Notes: generated by a model not told the origin, from the sequence alone. Shown: positions 1 to 9,564, counted from the first letter of the stretch. The stretch is DNA of 64,000 nucleotides from Terrimicrobium sacchariphilum (GCF_001613545.1 NZ_BDCO01000003.1:310001-374000), one strand, 5' to 3'. Numbers and translations are program-made.

Positions 1-913
1 GCCCCAGCTGCCCCATGTTCAAACCGAGCGACTCTCTTGCGAAAAGCGTGATGAAGTTATTCGCGCCGGTGGTCGCCGCGATCATCAGCAGGCAAGTCAG
101 AAAGAAGTGCCGATAGAGCCGGATCTGCAGGCACTCCCGGAAGTAGGTGACGAAAGTTCTGGCGATTCCAGGCTGCTCCGACTTTTGCACGGGCGGGGGA
201 TATTCGCCTTCCTTCACTTTCATGCACATGAGGAAAAAGGCCACGATGTAGAATACGCCGACTCCGAGAAAGATGACCTGCCTGTGCTCAAGCAAATGCG
301 GAAAGACAAACCAGAGAAACAAGGTTCCGCTGATGGCTCCCACGATGCTGAACCAGGCGAGAAAGCGTGACATCACGCTGAGCGGGACGACATCGCGCAC
401 CAGCCAGTTGTAGCCGTTGACCAGGACCATGTTAAAGAAGTGGAAGCTGACCACGAGCACACAAAGGAGACCCAGTGTCACGGTGCCAGCGGTCATGGTC
501 GATGGCAGCAATCCTCCGGCCCATGAGTGGAGCCACTGACCCATCTCGGGAGCGAATCCCACACCGATGAGAGTCACAACCGTGAGCGGGGCAAAGACAT
601 AAAGGAGCGGAATACGTCGCCCGATCGGAGTACGGAGATTATCGCACCACTGGCTGATCATGGGCAGGAAGAGGACATTAACCAATCCCGCAAAGCTGCC
701 GGTCATGATGCCGATCAGGGTATTGGAGGCATTCAACTCCTTCAGGAAGATGGGCATGAACCGTGCAAAGATCGACTCAAAGAACTGAAAGGCAAAGTCG
801 CCCCAGAGAAGCCAGAGCGAGAGTATGAGTAGTCCCTTTTTGGAGTAGGTAAGACTTCCCGTCTTGTATTCGGTTACCGGAGTGGACGGAACGTTTGCCG
901 TGGCTGTTTGCAT
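1..913 (-). CDS. MFS transporter, N-terminal part (runs off left edge)
   Basis: Partial gene: about 304 residues are visible before the window edge. The protein begins MQTATANVPSTPVTEYK and then shows repeated long hydrophobic segments typical of a 12-helix major facilitator. A motif-A-like loop, CDNLRTPIGRRIP, lies near residue 90 between helices 2 and 3. It probably imports a sugar or oligosaccharide, given the adjacent glycoside hydrolase genes; the substrate is inference. The start is the ATG at 913. A copy of the locus-wide 16-bp inverted motif lies 128 bp upstream, so it is probably controlled with the hydrolases. Confidence 0.85.
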   Translation of the reverse strand, partial: MQTATANVPSTPVTEYKTGSLTYSKKGLLILSLWLLWGDFAFQFFESIFARFMPIFLKELNASNTLIGIMTGSFAGLVNVLFLPMISQWCDNLRTPIGRRIPLLYVFAPLTVVTLIGVGFAPEMGQWLHSWAGGLLPSTMTAGTVTLGLLCVLVVSFHFFNMVLVNGYNWLVRDVVPLSVMSRFLAWFSIVGAISGTLFLWFVFPHLLEHRQVIFLGVGVFYIVAFFLMCMKVKEGEYPPPVQKSEQPGIARTFVTYFRECLQIRLYRHFFLTCLLMIAATTGANNFITLFARESLGLNMGQLG

Positions 914-1040
914 GAGAGTTCAGTGCAGGGAGATGGTATTCTGGCGATCATCCATCAGGACGCCTGCGAATCTGCGGGCGGGAAGTCCCCTGGATGATCA
1001 TTAACCTACGATCACCTCTCGACCACCCAACTCTCTTTCA

Positions 1041-1056
1041 ACGCATCTCGTTGCAT
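1041..1056. promoter_or_regulatory. Candidate LacI-family operator, copy 1
   Basis: ACGCATCTCGTTGCAT, which on the minus strand is ATGCAACGAGATGCGT. It matches the motif found six more times between 1.8 and 18.9 kb. It lies between the MFS gene and the end of the secreted-protein gene, so it should act on the MFS gene. Assignment to the LacI protein encoded at 17754-18806 is inference. Confidence 0.6.
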
Positions 1057-1098
1057 GCGTGGAATCTTGCCGGGGCCGTGCCGCCGAGGCGCTGTGGA

Positions 1099-1749
1099 TC
1101 AGTTCTCCGAGATGCGAAACCCGCTCAGGAGCGGCGAACCCAGCTTATTTGATATCGAGATGATCACTTTCCCGCTGGCATCGGCGGTGGCCGTGAGCGA
1201 CGCCGAGAATTCCTCTTCAGGAGTGGAGTCGGAAAACTGGAAGTCTTTGACCCACTCGATCGCGCAAAACTCACCGCCCTCTCCCGAGGTGATATCGGTA
1301 AGGGTTTGATTCCCGGACCGCGTGCTCGTGAAGGAGAAGAACTCGATCGTGTATTTCTTTCCCGCCTTCAAGCCGGTGATGGAAACGATCAGCGGGTTGC
1401 CATCGAGGCTGCAGATCGCATCATAGTACAAAGCGCCCAGGGGCAGGTTTGCCATCGAGGGGTCCACGGTACAGAGCCGCCCCGCTACCGGTCCGCTGTC
1501 GCTCTCGGATTTTCCCGTCGTGACAGATACGCCGAGCTGCGAGGGATAAAGGTTATCGGCTGGAGAAAAGGACGCGGCCACGGGTCCGTTGGCTTCGGTC
1601 ATGCTGACATCGAAAGGCTGAAAGCCTGGCATGGTGGGACTTGCCGCGCCCTTCCCCTGAGCATTGAAATCCACGGCGAGAAGAGGAGTTTTGGCACAAA
1701 GGCTTCCAAGCGAAATGAGCGTACACAGGATGAGAACCAGAGCTTTCAT
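1099..1749 (-). CDS. Secreted protein of unknown function, 216 aa
   Basis: The N-terminus MKALVLILCTLISLGSLCA is a signal peptide with a likely cut near residue 19. The mature part starts TPLLAVDFNAQGKGAASPTMPGFQPF, where split into its DFNAQG and PGFQPF pieces it resembles beta-sandwich domains of secreted carbohydrate-active proteins. A segment TGLKAGKKYTIEFFSF looks like one strand pair of such a fold. No catalytic motif is recognised. It is transcribed away from the GH130 gene, and the shared 197-bp divergent region holds two operator-like sites. It may be an exported glycan-binding or accessory protein of the locus (inference). Confidence 0.65.
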   Translation of the reverse strand: MKALVLILCTLISLGSLCAKTPLLAVDFNAQGKGAASPTMPGFQPFDVSMTEANGPVAASFSPADNLYPSQLGVSVTTGKSESDSGPVAGRLCTVDPSMANLPLGALYYDAICSLDGNPLIVSITGLKAGKKYTIEFFSFTSTRSGNQTLTDITSGEGGEFCAIEWVKDFQFSDSTPEEEFSASLTATADASGKVIISISNKLGSPLLSGFRISEN

Positions 1750-1826
1750 GGGAAAAGGGGCGGTGGGAGTCGAGAAAACGTAGCCTCTAGTTTATCTCCG
1801 CTTCCCTCAGGATCAATCATCTCTCC

Positions 1827-1867
1827 ACGCATGTCGTTGCAGAGAAAGTTTACGCAACGACATGCGT
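1827..1867. promoter_or_regulatory. Paired candidate LacI-family operators, copies 2 and 3
   Basis: Two head-to-head copies: ACGCATGTCGTTGCAG at 1827-1842 and ACGCAACGACATGCGT at 1852-1867. Their starts are 25 bp apart, about two and a half helical turns. Copy 3 is the best-formed copy in the window. The pair lies between divergent genes, 79 bp before the GH130 start, so it could control both directions. Confidence 0.65.
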
Positions 1868-1945
1868 GGGCTGAATGTTGCCTCGATGCATGGCTTTTGG
1901 CACAGCTCGGTTCTCTGCCGGAGGAGATTCCCGGCGCTAATTTTC

Positions 1946-3154
1946 ATGGCCCCTGCTAAACGTACTGCTAAATCAACTTTCGCCTCACGTGTCAGCGAAG
2001 TCCGCGCCGCTCACGAAAAGCTGCTTCGCCGACGCAATCCGGTTGATCTCACTTGGGACAACGGGGTGTACGAGCGTTTTCAAAACCCTGTGCTCACCGC
2101 TGCCCACGCGCCGATCGAGTGGCGCTATGACTTCGACCGCGAGGCAAATCCCTTTTTCATGGAGCGGCTCGGGATCAACGCCGCCCTGAACCCCGGCGCG
2201 TTTCTCTGGAAGGGTAAGGTCTGTCTCGTCGTGCGCGTGGAGGGCAATGATCGCAAGAGCTTCTTCGCCATCGCCGAGTCGCCCAATGGTATTGACAATT
2301 TCCGCTTCTGGCCGGAACCGCTCGATCTGCCGGAGATCAAGCCGGAGACGAATGTCTATGACATGCGCATCACCTTCCACGAGGATGGCTGGATTTACGG
2401 CACCTTTTGCTCCGAGTCTCGGGCCAGGAAGGTCGCGCCGACCGATTTGTCCTCCGCCGATGCCCAGGCGGGTATGGTTCGGACAAAGGATTTTAAGAAA
2501 TGGGAGCGGCTTCCCAACCTGAAGACCCCGTCGAGCCAGCAGCGCAATGTCGTGCTGCACCCGGAGTTTGTGAAAGGTCAGTATGCCTTTTACACGCGCC
2601 CGATGGATGGATTCATCGATGTGGGTTCGGGCGGCGGCATCGGCTGGACGCTCTGCCGCGACATTACCTCAGGCAAGACCGGCAAGGAGGAGATCATCGA
2701 CGAGCGCGCCTATCATACGATTAAGGAGGTCAAGAACGGCCAGGGACCGCCCCCGCTGAAGACGAAGCACGGCTGGCTCCACCTCGCCCACGGCGTGCGA
2801 GGTTGCGCCTCGGGATTGCGCTATGTGCTCTATGCCTTCATAACCGCGCTGGACGATCCAAAGAAGATCATCGCGCAACCCGGCGGGCATTTCCTTGCCC
2901 CGTACGAGGGCGAGCGCATCGGCGATGTTTCCAATGTCACCTTCACCAACGGCTGGGTCGAGTTGCCCGACGGCACGGTGCTCATCTACTACGGCGGCTC
3001 CGACACGCGCTGCTACGTGGCGCGCACCACGGTGGACAAACTCGTCGACTGGTGCCTGAACACCCCGGAGGACGGCCTGACCACGCGCCGTTGCCTTGAT
3101 CAGCGTCTCGCCCTCATCCGGCGCAACCAGCAGATCCTCTCCGGGAAGAAATAG
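1946..3154 (+). CDS. GH130 family mannosyl-glucose phosphorylase-like enzyme
   Basis: 402 residues, close to the roughly 390 of characterised 4-O-beta-mannosyl-glucose phosphorylases. The five-bladed beta-propeller family is recognised from RRNPVDLTWDNGVYERFQNP near the start, GINAALNPGAFLWKGK, the NVYDMRITFHEDGWIYG block with the expected catalytic Asp in YDMRI, and the late VSNVTFTNGWVELPDGTVLI segment. The expected reaction is phosphorolysis of Man-beta-1,4-Glc to mannose 1-phosphate and glucose in the cytoplasm. The ATG at 1946 (MAPAKRTAKS) was chosen over upstream in-frame starts because those precede the conserved region by odd sequence and overlap the operator; a GGAGGAG lies about 20 nt upstream, which is rather far. 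No signal peptide. Confidence 0.85.
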   Translation: MAPAKRTAKSTFASRVSEVRAAHEKLLRRRNPVDLTWDNGVYERFQNPVLTAAHAPIEWRYDFDREANPFFMERLGINAALNPGAFLWKGKVCLVVRVEGNDRKSFFAIAESPNGIDNFRFWPEPLDLPEIKPETNVYDMRITFHEDGWIYGTFCSESRARKVAPTDLSSADAQAGMVRTKDFKKWERLPNLKTPSSQQRNVVLHPEFVKGQYAFYTRPMDGFIDVGSGGGIGWTLCRDITSGKTGKEEIIDERAYHTIKEVKNGQGPPPLKTKHGWLHLAHGVRGCASGLRYVLYAFITALDDPKKIIAQPGGHFLAPYEGERIGDVSNVTFTNGWVELPDGTVLIYYGGSDTRCYVARTTVDKLVDWCLNTPEDGLTTRRCLDQRLALIRRNQQILSGKK

Positions 3155-3230
3155 CCTTTCCTTGATGATTATTGGAACGAAGTTCCCATAGCCTGATGGT
3201 TCCTTTTCCGATCCGCCTCTAGTTTTTATT

Positions 3231-4586
3231 ATGTCTTCATCGTCTTCCGTCCTTAAAGAACAGATCCAGACCCCGGTGATCCACGAGTGCGACCTTTGTG
3301 TGATCGGCGGGTCCTGCACCGGGCTTTTTGCCGCCATCCGCGCCGCACGCCTCGGCTTGAGCGTCGCGATCGTGGAGATGCAGAACTGCTTCGGCGGTGT
3401 TGCGACCAGCTCGATGGTGAACATCTGGCACAGCCTGCTCGACGCCGAGTATCGCGACACAATCATCGGCGGATTGACCGTCGAGGTAGTCGAGCGCCTT
3501 CAACGCCGCGAGGCGGTGCGCACTATCGAGAAAAACCATGGCGCCGCCTTCATCTTCAACTCCGAGGAGTTGAAAACCGATCTCGATGAGATCGCGCAGG
3601 AGCACGGGTTAAAAATCTATTTTCACACTCAGTTCGTCGCACCCTGGGTGGAAGATGGCAAACTCCAAGCCGTCGTCGTGGAAAACAAGTCGGGTCGCGG
3701 AGCCATCCGCGCCCGTTTCTTCATTGATGCCTCCGGGGATGCAGATCTCGCCCATCGTCTAGGGTTGGAGACCTACTTTGCCAACCACTGGCAACCCGCC
3801 ACCACCTGCGCCAAGGTGTCCGGCTGGTCGACTCTGACGACGAACTTTCAGCGGGCGATCTATGAAAACGCCGAGGCCTTTGGAATTCCCGAGGGGTTTG
3901 CATGGGGGGCGACTGTTCCGGGGTCCGATATCTTTATGATGGCGGCAACACGTGTGCCCAAGGCCAACCCGGCCATCGCCGACGATCTGACAGCGGCGGA
4001 AATCGAAGGCCGTCGCCAGGTGCGGGCGCTCTTCGATATTTTCAAAAAGGTTTGTCCTGAGAATCAACTCGCCTTGCAGGCGCTGCCATCGCGAATCGGA
4101 GTGCGCGAGTCCCGACACGTGCGCTGCCTGCATCAGCTCAAGGGTGAGGAACTACTCTACGGACGGAGATTCCCCGATGCCATCGCCAATGGCTCCTACC
4201 GCGTCGACATTCATCATCAGGACAAACCGGGCAATACCTTCAAGTTTCTCGATGGACGCGAGGTGTACGAACGCCCCGGATTTCCAAATCAGCAAGGGCG
4301 CTGGCGACCGGAGACGGCGGAAAATCCGACGTTTTACCAGATCCCGTACCGCAGCATGGTGCCAAAGGACGGCCCGGACAATCTCCTCGTGGCTGGCCGC
4401 ATGATCGATGCTGACGAAACCGCCCATGGCGCGATCCGCGTGATGGTGAATATGAATCAAGTCGGCGAAGCCGCTGGCGTGGCCGCAGTTCTCGCGCTCA
4501 AGGATGGCGTGGCCGCACGCGCCATCGATACCGATCGTCTTCGCAACACCCTGACCGATGGCGGCTCGGTCATCATCCCCAACTAA
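3231..4586 (+). CDS. FAD-dependent oxidoreductase (FAD_oxidored type)
   Basis: 451 residues. A Rossmann FAD-binding segment DLCVIGGSCTGLFAAIRAA runs from about residue 21, with the acidic ribose-binding residue at the end of VAIVE (49), followed by CFGGVATSSMVN, the conserved loop of this family. The C-terminal dinucleotide-binding part contains DNLLVAGRMIDADETAHGA. The family occurs beside glycoside hydrolases in Verrucomicrobiota and Planctomycetota but its substrate is unknown, possibly oxidation of a sugar or polyol (inference). It has no export signal. It lies between two GH130 genes, with only 4 nt to the second, so the three are likely one operon. Confidence 0.8.
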   Translation: MSSSSSVLKEQIQTPVIHECDLCVIGGSCTGLFAAIRAARLGLSVAIVEMQNCFGGVATSSMVNIWHSLLDAEYRDTIIGGLTVEVVERLQRREAVRTIEKNHGAAFIFNSEELKTDLDEIAQEHGLKIYFHTQFVAPWVEDGKLQAVVVENKSGRGAIRARFFIDASGDADLAHRLGLETYFANHWQPATTCAKVSGWSTLTTNFQRAIYENAEAFGIPEGFAWGATVPGSDIFMMAATRVPKANPAIADDLTAAEIEGRRQVRALFDIFKKVCPENQLALQALPSRIGVRESRHVRCLHQLKGEELLYGRRFPDAIANGSYRVDIHHQDKPGNTFKFLDGREVYERPGFPNQQGRWRPETAENPTFYQIPYRSMVPKDGPDNLLVAGRMIDADETAHGAIRVMVNMNQVGEAAGVAAVLALKDGVAARAIDTDRLRNTLTDGGSVIIPN

Positions 4587-4590
4587 GTTT

Positions 4591-5607
4591 ATGTCTCGTA
4601 CTCCAGTGACCCTTACACGTCTCTCCACCACACCGATTCTCGAACCCCGCCCCGATGTCCAGTGGGAGCGCGGAGCGGTGCTCAACAGTGCCGTGTGGGA
4701 GGAGAATGGCACGACCTCTCTCCTCTATCGAGCCATCGATCACGAGACGGGGTGGACGCAGGAAAATCCCGAGGGCGGACGCTATTATACGAGCGTCGGC
4801 CTCGCTACGAGCGCGGATGGCATTCACTTCGACCGTCGCCCGGAACCGATTATTCCTTTCGGCTTCCTCGGCGGAACCTCCGAGGCTCAGGACTGTCGCA
4901 TCGTGAAAATCGACGGCACCTATTACCTGACCTACTGCCTGTACGACCAGGACATCGGCCTGCCGAGCCCGGGATACTCGGTGTCGACAGATCTCATTCA
5001 CTGGGAGCATCGCGGGGAGCTCGTCCCGTTCGCCGAGTTTGGGTACAATAAAAACGCCACCCTGTTCCCGGAGAGAATCGGTGGCAGATATGCCCTGCTC
5101 CACCGGCCCGAGGCTGCTGCCTTCCGTCATCTGCCGAAGCAACAGTTTGACTGGCGCACCTGGAGCCGCGGGCCGCTGACGAAGGAAGCCGACCTGCCAG
5201 GCGTAACCCTTTCCTTTTCCGATGACCTGAAGCACTGGACCGACACGACAGTGGTGATCAAGACGCGGGAAAACTCATGGGACGACGTGAAGGTCGGGCC
5301 GGGAGCTCCGCCGATTCGCACCTCGCAGGGATGGCTGAACGTCTACCATGCGGTGGACTCCGCGCACACCTATCGTCTTGGCCTGGCACTTCATGACATC
5401 AATGATCCCCGCATAGTCCTGAAGCGGCAGGATCATTGGATCCTCCAGCCCGAGCTGGACTGGGAAAAACACGGCGACGTGGACGGAGCCATCTTCACCT
5501 GCGGCGCCCTGCTGCGCGAGGGAAACATCCTGCGTGTCTACTACGCCGGCGCGGATACCAAGATCGGTGTCGCCGAGGCCTGCGTGGAGGACTTTCTGAA
5601 AAGCTAA
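4591..5607 (+). CDS. GH130 family phosphorylase/hydrolase, second copy
   Basis: 338 residues, a different GH130 subgroup from the gene at 1946. Supporting segments are ERGAVLNSAVWEENG, the active-site region AQDCRIVKIDGTYYLTYC (the Asp there corresponds to the family acid), VKVGPGAPPIRTSQGWLNVYH and VYYAGADTKIGVAEA. GH130 members of this size act on beta-1,2- or beta-1,4-linked manno-oligosaccharides or on mannose-GlcNAc. The ATG at 4591 follows the upstream stop by 4 nt; an earlier in-frame start would overlap the FAD gene. Cytoplasmic, as no signal peptide is present. Confidence 0.8.
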   Translation: MSRTPVTLTRLSTTPILEPRPDVQWERGAVLNSAVWEENGTTSLLYRAIDHETGWTQENPEGGRYYTSVGLATSADGIHFDRRPEPIIPFGFLGGTSEAQDCRIVKIDGTYYLTYCLYDQDIGLPSPGYSVSTDLIHWEHRGELVPFAEFGYNKNATLFPERIGGRYALLHRPEAAAFRHLPKQQFDWRTWSRGPLTKEADLPGVTLSFSDDLKHWTDTTVVIKTRENSWDDVKVGPGAPPIRTSQGWLNVYHAVDSAHTYRLGLALHDINDPRIVLKRQDHWILQPELDWEKHGDVDGAIFTCGALLREGNILRVYYAGADTKIGVAEACVEDFLKS

Positions 5608-5640
5608 CGCCCTTACGATAAGCTGGAACCCGTCCCTCGG

Positions 5641-5666
5641 GGGCCTTTCCAGGCATGGAAAGGTCC
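5641..5666. other. Intergenic hairpin
   Basis: A 10-bp stem (one G-T pair), GGGCCTTTCC with GGAAAGGTCC, closes a 6-nt loop between the second GH130 gene and the SGNH gene. There is no T-run after either arm, so a classical intrinsic terminator is not supported. It may weaken read-through or protect the mRNA. Confidence 0.4.
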
Positions 5667-5696
5667 TGCCACTGCAACACGATACCTTTCTTCCTT

Positions 5697-6977
5697 ATGC
5701 GATTTCCTCTGTCTCTCACCCGAAAGTCAGCCTCTTTCCTGATCGCGGCTGCCGTGCTCTCTGGGGTTCTTTCCCTTCCATCTCCCGCTCGCGCGGGGAT
5801 GCTTCAGCCGGGGGACTTTGTCGCCATTTGCGGAGACTCCATCACTGCCCAGAGGATCTACTCCGTCTATATGGAGGAGTACCTGATCCTTTGCCAGCCC
5901 GCTCCGGACCTTCAGGCACAGCAGTTCGGCTGGGGAGGAGAAAGCGCTCCGAGCTACCTGGACCGCATGGAAAACGACGTTATCGTCTTCCATCCCAATA
6001 TCGTGACTCTGTGTTACGGGATGAATGATGGCCGGTACACGCCGGTGAACCCCGGCACCCTCGATACCTACCGCAATGCCATGACGAGCATCGTGGAGGG
6101 ATTGAAGAAAGCAGGCGTGCGGAACATCGTGGTCGGCACGCCGGGCGCAGTCGATACGAATTCTTTCAAGAAACTCGACCCGGTCGTGTACAACAACACG
6201 CTCAAGGAACTCGGCAATGTCGCCCGCGACGTGGCGGAGAAGCAGGGCGTGGGATTTGCCGACGTCCACTCGGTCATGATCGAGGCCATGGCGAAAGCCA
6301 AGGCGAAGTACGGCGATAAATACAATGTCGCGGGCAATGACGGAATCCACCCGAACCGCAACGGCCACCTCATCATGGCCTATGCGTTTCTCAAGGCGCT
6401 GGGCTGCGACGGAGACATCGGCACCATCACGCTCGACATGAAGGACGGCAAAGCCGAGGCCACGGCAGGCCACAAGGTACTCGCCGCCGGGAAGGGCTTT
6501 GTGGAGGTCGAGTCGTCGCGCTATCCGTTTTGTTTTTCCGGCGATCCCGCCCAGCAGGAGTCGAATCTCGGCATGGCGGAGTTCATTCCCTTTAACAATG
6601 ATCTCAACCGATTCAATCTCGTGGTAAAAAATCCCACCGGCAAAAGCGTGAAGGTCACGTGGGGACAGAGCACCAAAACCTTTTCCGCCGAGCAGGCCGC
6701 CTCCGGGATCAACCTCGCTGCCGAGTTCCCGGAGAATCCCTTCAGCAAGCCGTTTGCCGAGGCTGAAGCCAGGATTCGCGAGAAGCAGACCCTGGAGGGC
6801 GTGCTCTCGAAAGATCTCCTGCATTCCACGCCGTTGTGGGTCCAGAGCTTTCCCGATGAAAAGGAGACCTTTCAGAAGCTCGCCGCCAAGATCGTCGACC
6901 GCGCCGCCGCTCGTCGCAAACAATCGTCCCAGCTCGCTGTGCTGGTAAAGTACAAGATCGTCGTCGAGTCGCTATAA
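5697..6977 (+). CDS. Secreted SGNH/GDSL-type hydrolase
   Basis: 426 residues. The signal peptide is about residues 1-33 (hydrophobic core FLIAAAVLSGVLSL, cut near ARA). SGNH block I is FVAICGDSITAQRIY (Ser nucleophile), block II includes FGWGGESA, block III is CYGMNDGRYTPV and block V is NDGIHPNRNGHLIMA (catalytic Asp and His). Such enzymes usually deacetylate or de-esterify glycans; removal of acetyl groups from mannan is plausible here but is inference. A C-terminal part of about 170 residues is of unknown function. It is paralogous to the gene at 14347. ATG at 5697 was chosen because it begins the signal peptide. Confidence 0.8.
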   Translation: MRFPLSLTRKSASFLIAAAVLSGVLSLPSPARAGMLQPGDFVAICGDSITAQRIYSVYMEEYLILCQPAPDLQAQQFGWGGESAPSYLDRMENDVIVFHPNIVTLCYGMNDGRYTPVNPGTLDTYRNAMTSIVEGLKKAGVRNIVVGTPGAVDTNSFKKLDPVVYNNTLKELGNVARDVAEKQGVGFADVHSVMIEAMAKAKAKYGDKYNVAGNDGIHPNRNGHLIMAYAFLKALGCDGDIGTITLDMKDGKAEATAGHKVLAAGKGFVEVESSRYPFCFSGDPAQQESNLGMAEFIPFNNDLNRFNLVVKNPTGKSVKVTWGQSTKTFSAEQAASGINLAAEFPENPFSKPFAEAEARIREKQTLEGVLSKDLLHSTPLWVQSFPDEKETFQKLAAKIVDRAAARRKQSSQLAVLVKYKIVVESL

Positions 6978-7033
6978 GGCGGCTCGCGAGACGGAGGCAG
7001 GCGACGGAGTGTTTGCCCGCCGACTGGCGGTTG

Positions 7034-9526
7034 TTATCGGGACGCCCAGACGAAGCTTTGCCGCAGAGGCAGATTTTCGGAGGAATTTCCGACGTGCGCA
7101 ATGAACTCACCGTCTTCGACCACCCAGGACCGGCTCGCCTCATCGTAGAAGGACAGATCCCTGCGGGTGATGGCAAAAGCGACTCGCGTTGATTCGCCCG
7201 GCTCCAGAGACACCTTGGCAAAGCCTTTGAGCTCGATCCTGGGCCGAGGCACGGAGCACACGATATCTTCCAGGTAAAGCTGGACCACATCCTTGCCCGA
7301 GACCGGGCCGTTATTGGTTACGGTCACCTCGACCACGATCGACTCCGGACCGGGGACAATCGAAAGGTCGGCATAGGAGAAGCGCGTATAGCTCAGGCCA
7401 TGGCCAAAACAGAAAAGAGGCTTCACATTGTGAGTGACATGATAGCGGTATCCGACCGTCAGGCCTTCACGGTAATGGCTGATGTCCGCTTGATAGGTGC
7501 CGAGATTGTTGTGGGCGGGCACATCCGCTAGCCGCCGGGGAAAGGTAAAGGGGAGTTTGCCCGAGGGATTGGTAATGCCGAAGAGCACCTCTGCCGCAGC
7601 CGTTCCGCCCTCCATCCCGTCGTACCAAAGCCAGAGGACGGCTTTCGCCTGCTCGATCCATGGCATCTCCACCGCAGACCCGCCGATGAAGGTCAGGACC
7701 GTGTCGGGATTGATCGTGAGGAGTTCTGCGATCAGTTCGTCCTGCCCGTCCGGGAGCGTGAGATCCTTGCGGTCACGCCCCTCAATGTCATCCATGTGGG
7801 TGAGTCCGCCGACGAATATCACCGCATCCGCCGAGCGCGCAAGAGCGAGAGCCTCATCACGGACGGAGCCGGTGTGCGACTGTCCGGGATGGGTCCAGCC
7901 AAATTTCACATAGGTGGCGTTGTCGCTTTTGCTATGACGCAGGGTGATGGCGACGACCTCGCCCTTGGTGAGCTGGAGGTCATACTTTTGAAGATGGCGT
8001 GTCGCGTCGCTCTCGGTACGGCAGACGGATTTTCCATTCACCAGTAGCTCGGCGATGCCATCTGTGACAAAACCAAACGCATATGCCCCGGTCTCCGGAG
8101 CAGTCAGCTCCGTCTGCCAGGTGATGCAAAAATTCTGCGGGTGAAAGCCGGAAGGCAGCGTATCGCTGAGATCGTGATAGGCGGCATTCTCCGCATAACC
8201 CGCGACGCCTGATCCGGCAAAGGAGCGACCATGTTGGTACAGCACTTTCCATCCGCGAACACCGGAACCCTCGTCAGCGGTGAACAGCAGTGGAGTGGAA
8301 ATCGGCTCCAGTCCGTCGCGATTGTCCGGATAGCCTCGGGCATAAACCACCTCAACCGAATCCCCGAGCAGTCGGCGGATTCCTTCGAGCGGCGTGATTT
8401 CGTAAAGGGTTTTTACCCCGGAACTGTTTCCTCCGGCGGCATGGCGGATCGCGGCATTCTCGCCGATCACGGCGAGGCGGCGGATCTTTTTGGAATCGAG
8501 CGGCAGTAGGTCGCCCTCGTTTTTCAGCAAAACGACTGCCTCGCGGGCGCAGTCTAGTGCTGCGCGCTGATGCTCAGGGGTATTGCGGGAGCCCGCCTTG
8601 CGGTGGGCATCAAACACCCCGGCGAGGTACATCACCCGGAGGGTGCGGCGGACCTTGTCATCAAGCTCAGCCATCGAGTATCGACCGGAGCGCAGCCCAT
8701 CCAGATAGGCTCGGGCCAGGAAGAAGTCGTCAAAGGATGCGACATTCGTGCCCATCTCGATGTCGGTGCCGCAGCGCGCCGCCTCCTCGGTGGAGGTCAC
8801 TCCTGCCCAGTCGCTGATAAAGGCGCCCTGAAAGCCCCACTCCGTTTTGAGCACCTCATTGACGAGATAGGCATGGTGACAGCAGTGTTGCCCGCGGAAC
8901 TTGTTGTAAGCACCCATGACCGTGAGCACTCCGCCGTCTCGCACTGCGGCCTCAAAGCCCGGAAGGTACAGCTCGCGCAACGTACGCTCATCCATCTCCA
9001 CGTCAGTGCCCGTGCGGTTGAGCTCCTGGTTGTTGGCGGCGTAGTGTTTCGCGCAGGCGGCGACGTCCTGTTCCTGGATGGCGCGAATGGCCGGGACGAC
9101 CAACTCCCTCACGAGATAGGGATCCTCGCTGTAATACTCAAAGTTGCGTCCGCAGAGCGGAGTACGGATGATGTTGAGTCCCGGCCCAAGGATCACATCC
9201 TTGCCGCGATGACGCGCCTCCGAGCCGAGGACCGCCCCTGCCTGCGCCATTAGCTCACGATTCCAGGTCGCGGCCTGGGCGGTGCCAGTGGGCAGATAGG
9301 TGGAGTGATCGTCGTCACATCCCGCCGGCTCCCAGGAAGTCTTGCTGATCTCATGTCGTACGCCATGCGGGCCGTCGGACATTTCAAAGACGGGGATGCC
9401 CAGGCGCTCGACGGGATTCACTCCAAACTTCGACCCGGAGTGGCAGAGAGACACCTTCTCCTCGAGCGTCAAGGCACGCAGGGTGTTTTCGACAAAGGCT
9501 TCCGCAGTCTGGGTACGGTCATTCAT
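7034..9526 (-). CDS. GH3 beta-glycosidase with PA14 insertion
   Basis: 830 residues. The N-terminal barrel contains GVRHEISK near 55, KHYAANN (160-166) and GAFISDWAGVTS with the likely nucleophile Asp239. A PA14 domain (about 410-545) is inserted into the second sheet domain, as in PA14-type GH3 enzymes, where it shapes the active site. The segment IEGRDRKDLTLP carries the probable acid/base Glu582. A fibronectin-III-like domain closes the protein (about 750-820). There is no signal peptide, so it should act in the cytoplasm or after other export, removing terminal beta-glucosyl, mannosyl or xylosyl units. It lies head to tail behind the GH38 gene with a 38-bp gap. Confidence 0.9.
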   Translation of the reverse strand: MNDRTQTAEAFVENTLRALTLEEKVSLCHSGSKFGVNPVERLGIPVFEMSDGPHGVRHEISKTSWEPAGCDDDHSTYLPTGTAQAATWNRELMAQAGAVLGSEARHRGKDVILGPGLNIIRTPLCGRNFEYYSEDPYLVRELVVPAIRAIQEQDVAACAKHYAANNQELNRTGTDVEMDERTLRELYLPGFEAAVRDGGVLTVMGAYNKFRGQHCCHHAYLVNEVLKTEWGFQGAFISDWAGVTSTEEAARCGTDIEMGTNVASFDDFFLARAYLDGLRSGRYSMAELDDKVRRTLRVMYLAGVFDAHRKAGSRNTPEHQRAALDCAREAVVLLKNEGDLLPLDSKKIRRLAVIGENAAIRHAAGGNSSGVKTLYEITPLEGIRRLLGDSVEVVYARGYPDNRDGLEPISTPLLFTADEGSGVRGWKVLYQHGRSFAGSGVAGYAENAAYHDLSDTLPSGFHPQNFCITWQTELTAPETGAYAFGFVTDGIAELLVNGKSVCRTESDATRHLQKYDLQLTKGEVVAITLRHSKSDNATYVKFGWTHPGQSHTGSVRDEALALARSADAVIFVGGLTHMDDIEGRDRKDLTLPDGQDELIAELLTINPDTVLTFIGGSAVEMPWIEQAKAVLWLWYDGMEGGTAAAEVLFGITNPSGKLPFTFPRRLADVPAHNNLGTYQADISHYREGLTVGYRYHVTHNVKPLFCFGHGLSYTRFSYADLSIVPGPESIVVEVTVTNNGPVSGKDVVQLYLEDIVCSVPRPRIELKGFAKVSLEPGESTRVAFAITRRDLSFYDEASRSWVVEDGEFIAHVGNSSENLPLRQSFVWASR

Positions 9527-9564
9527 GGGACGAGGTAATATTGATCTCCGGTACGCGCCCGGGC

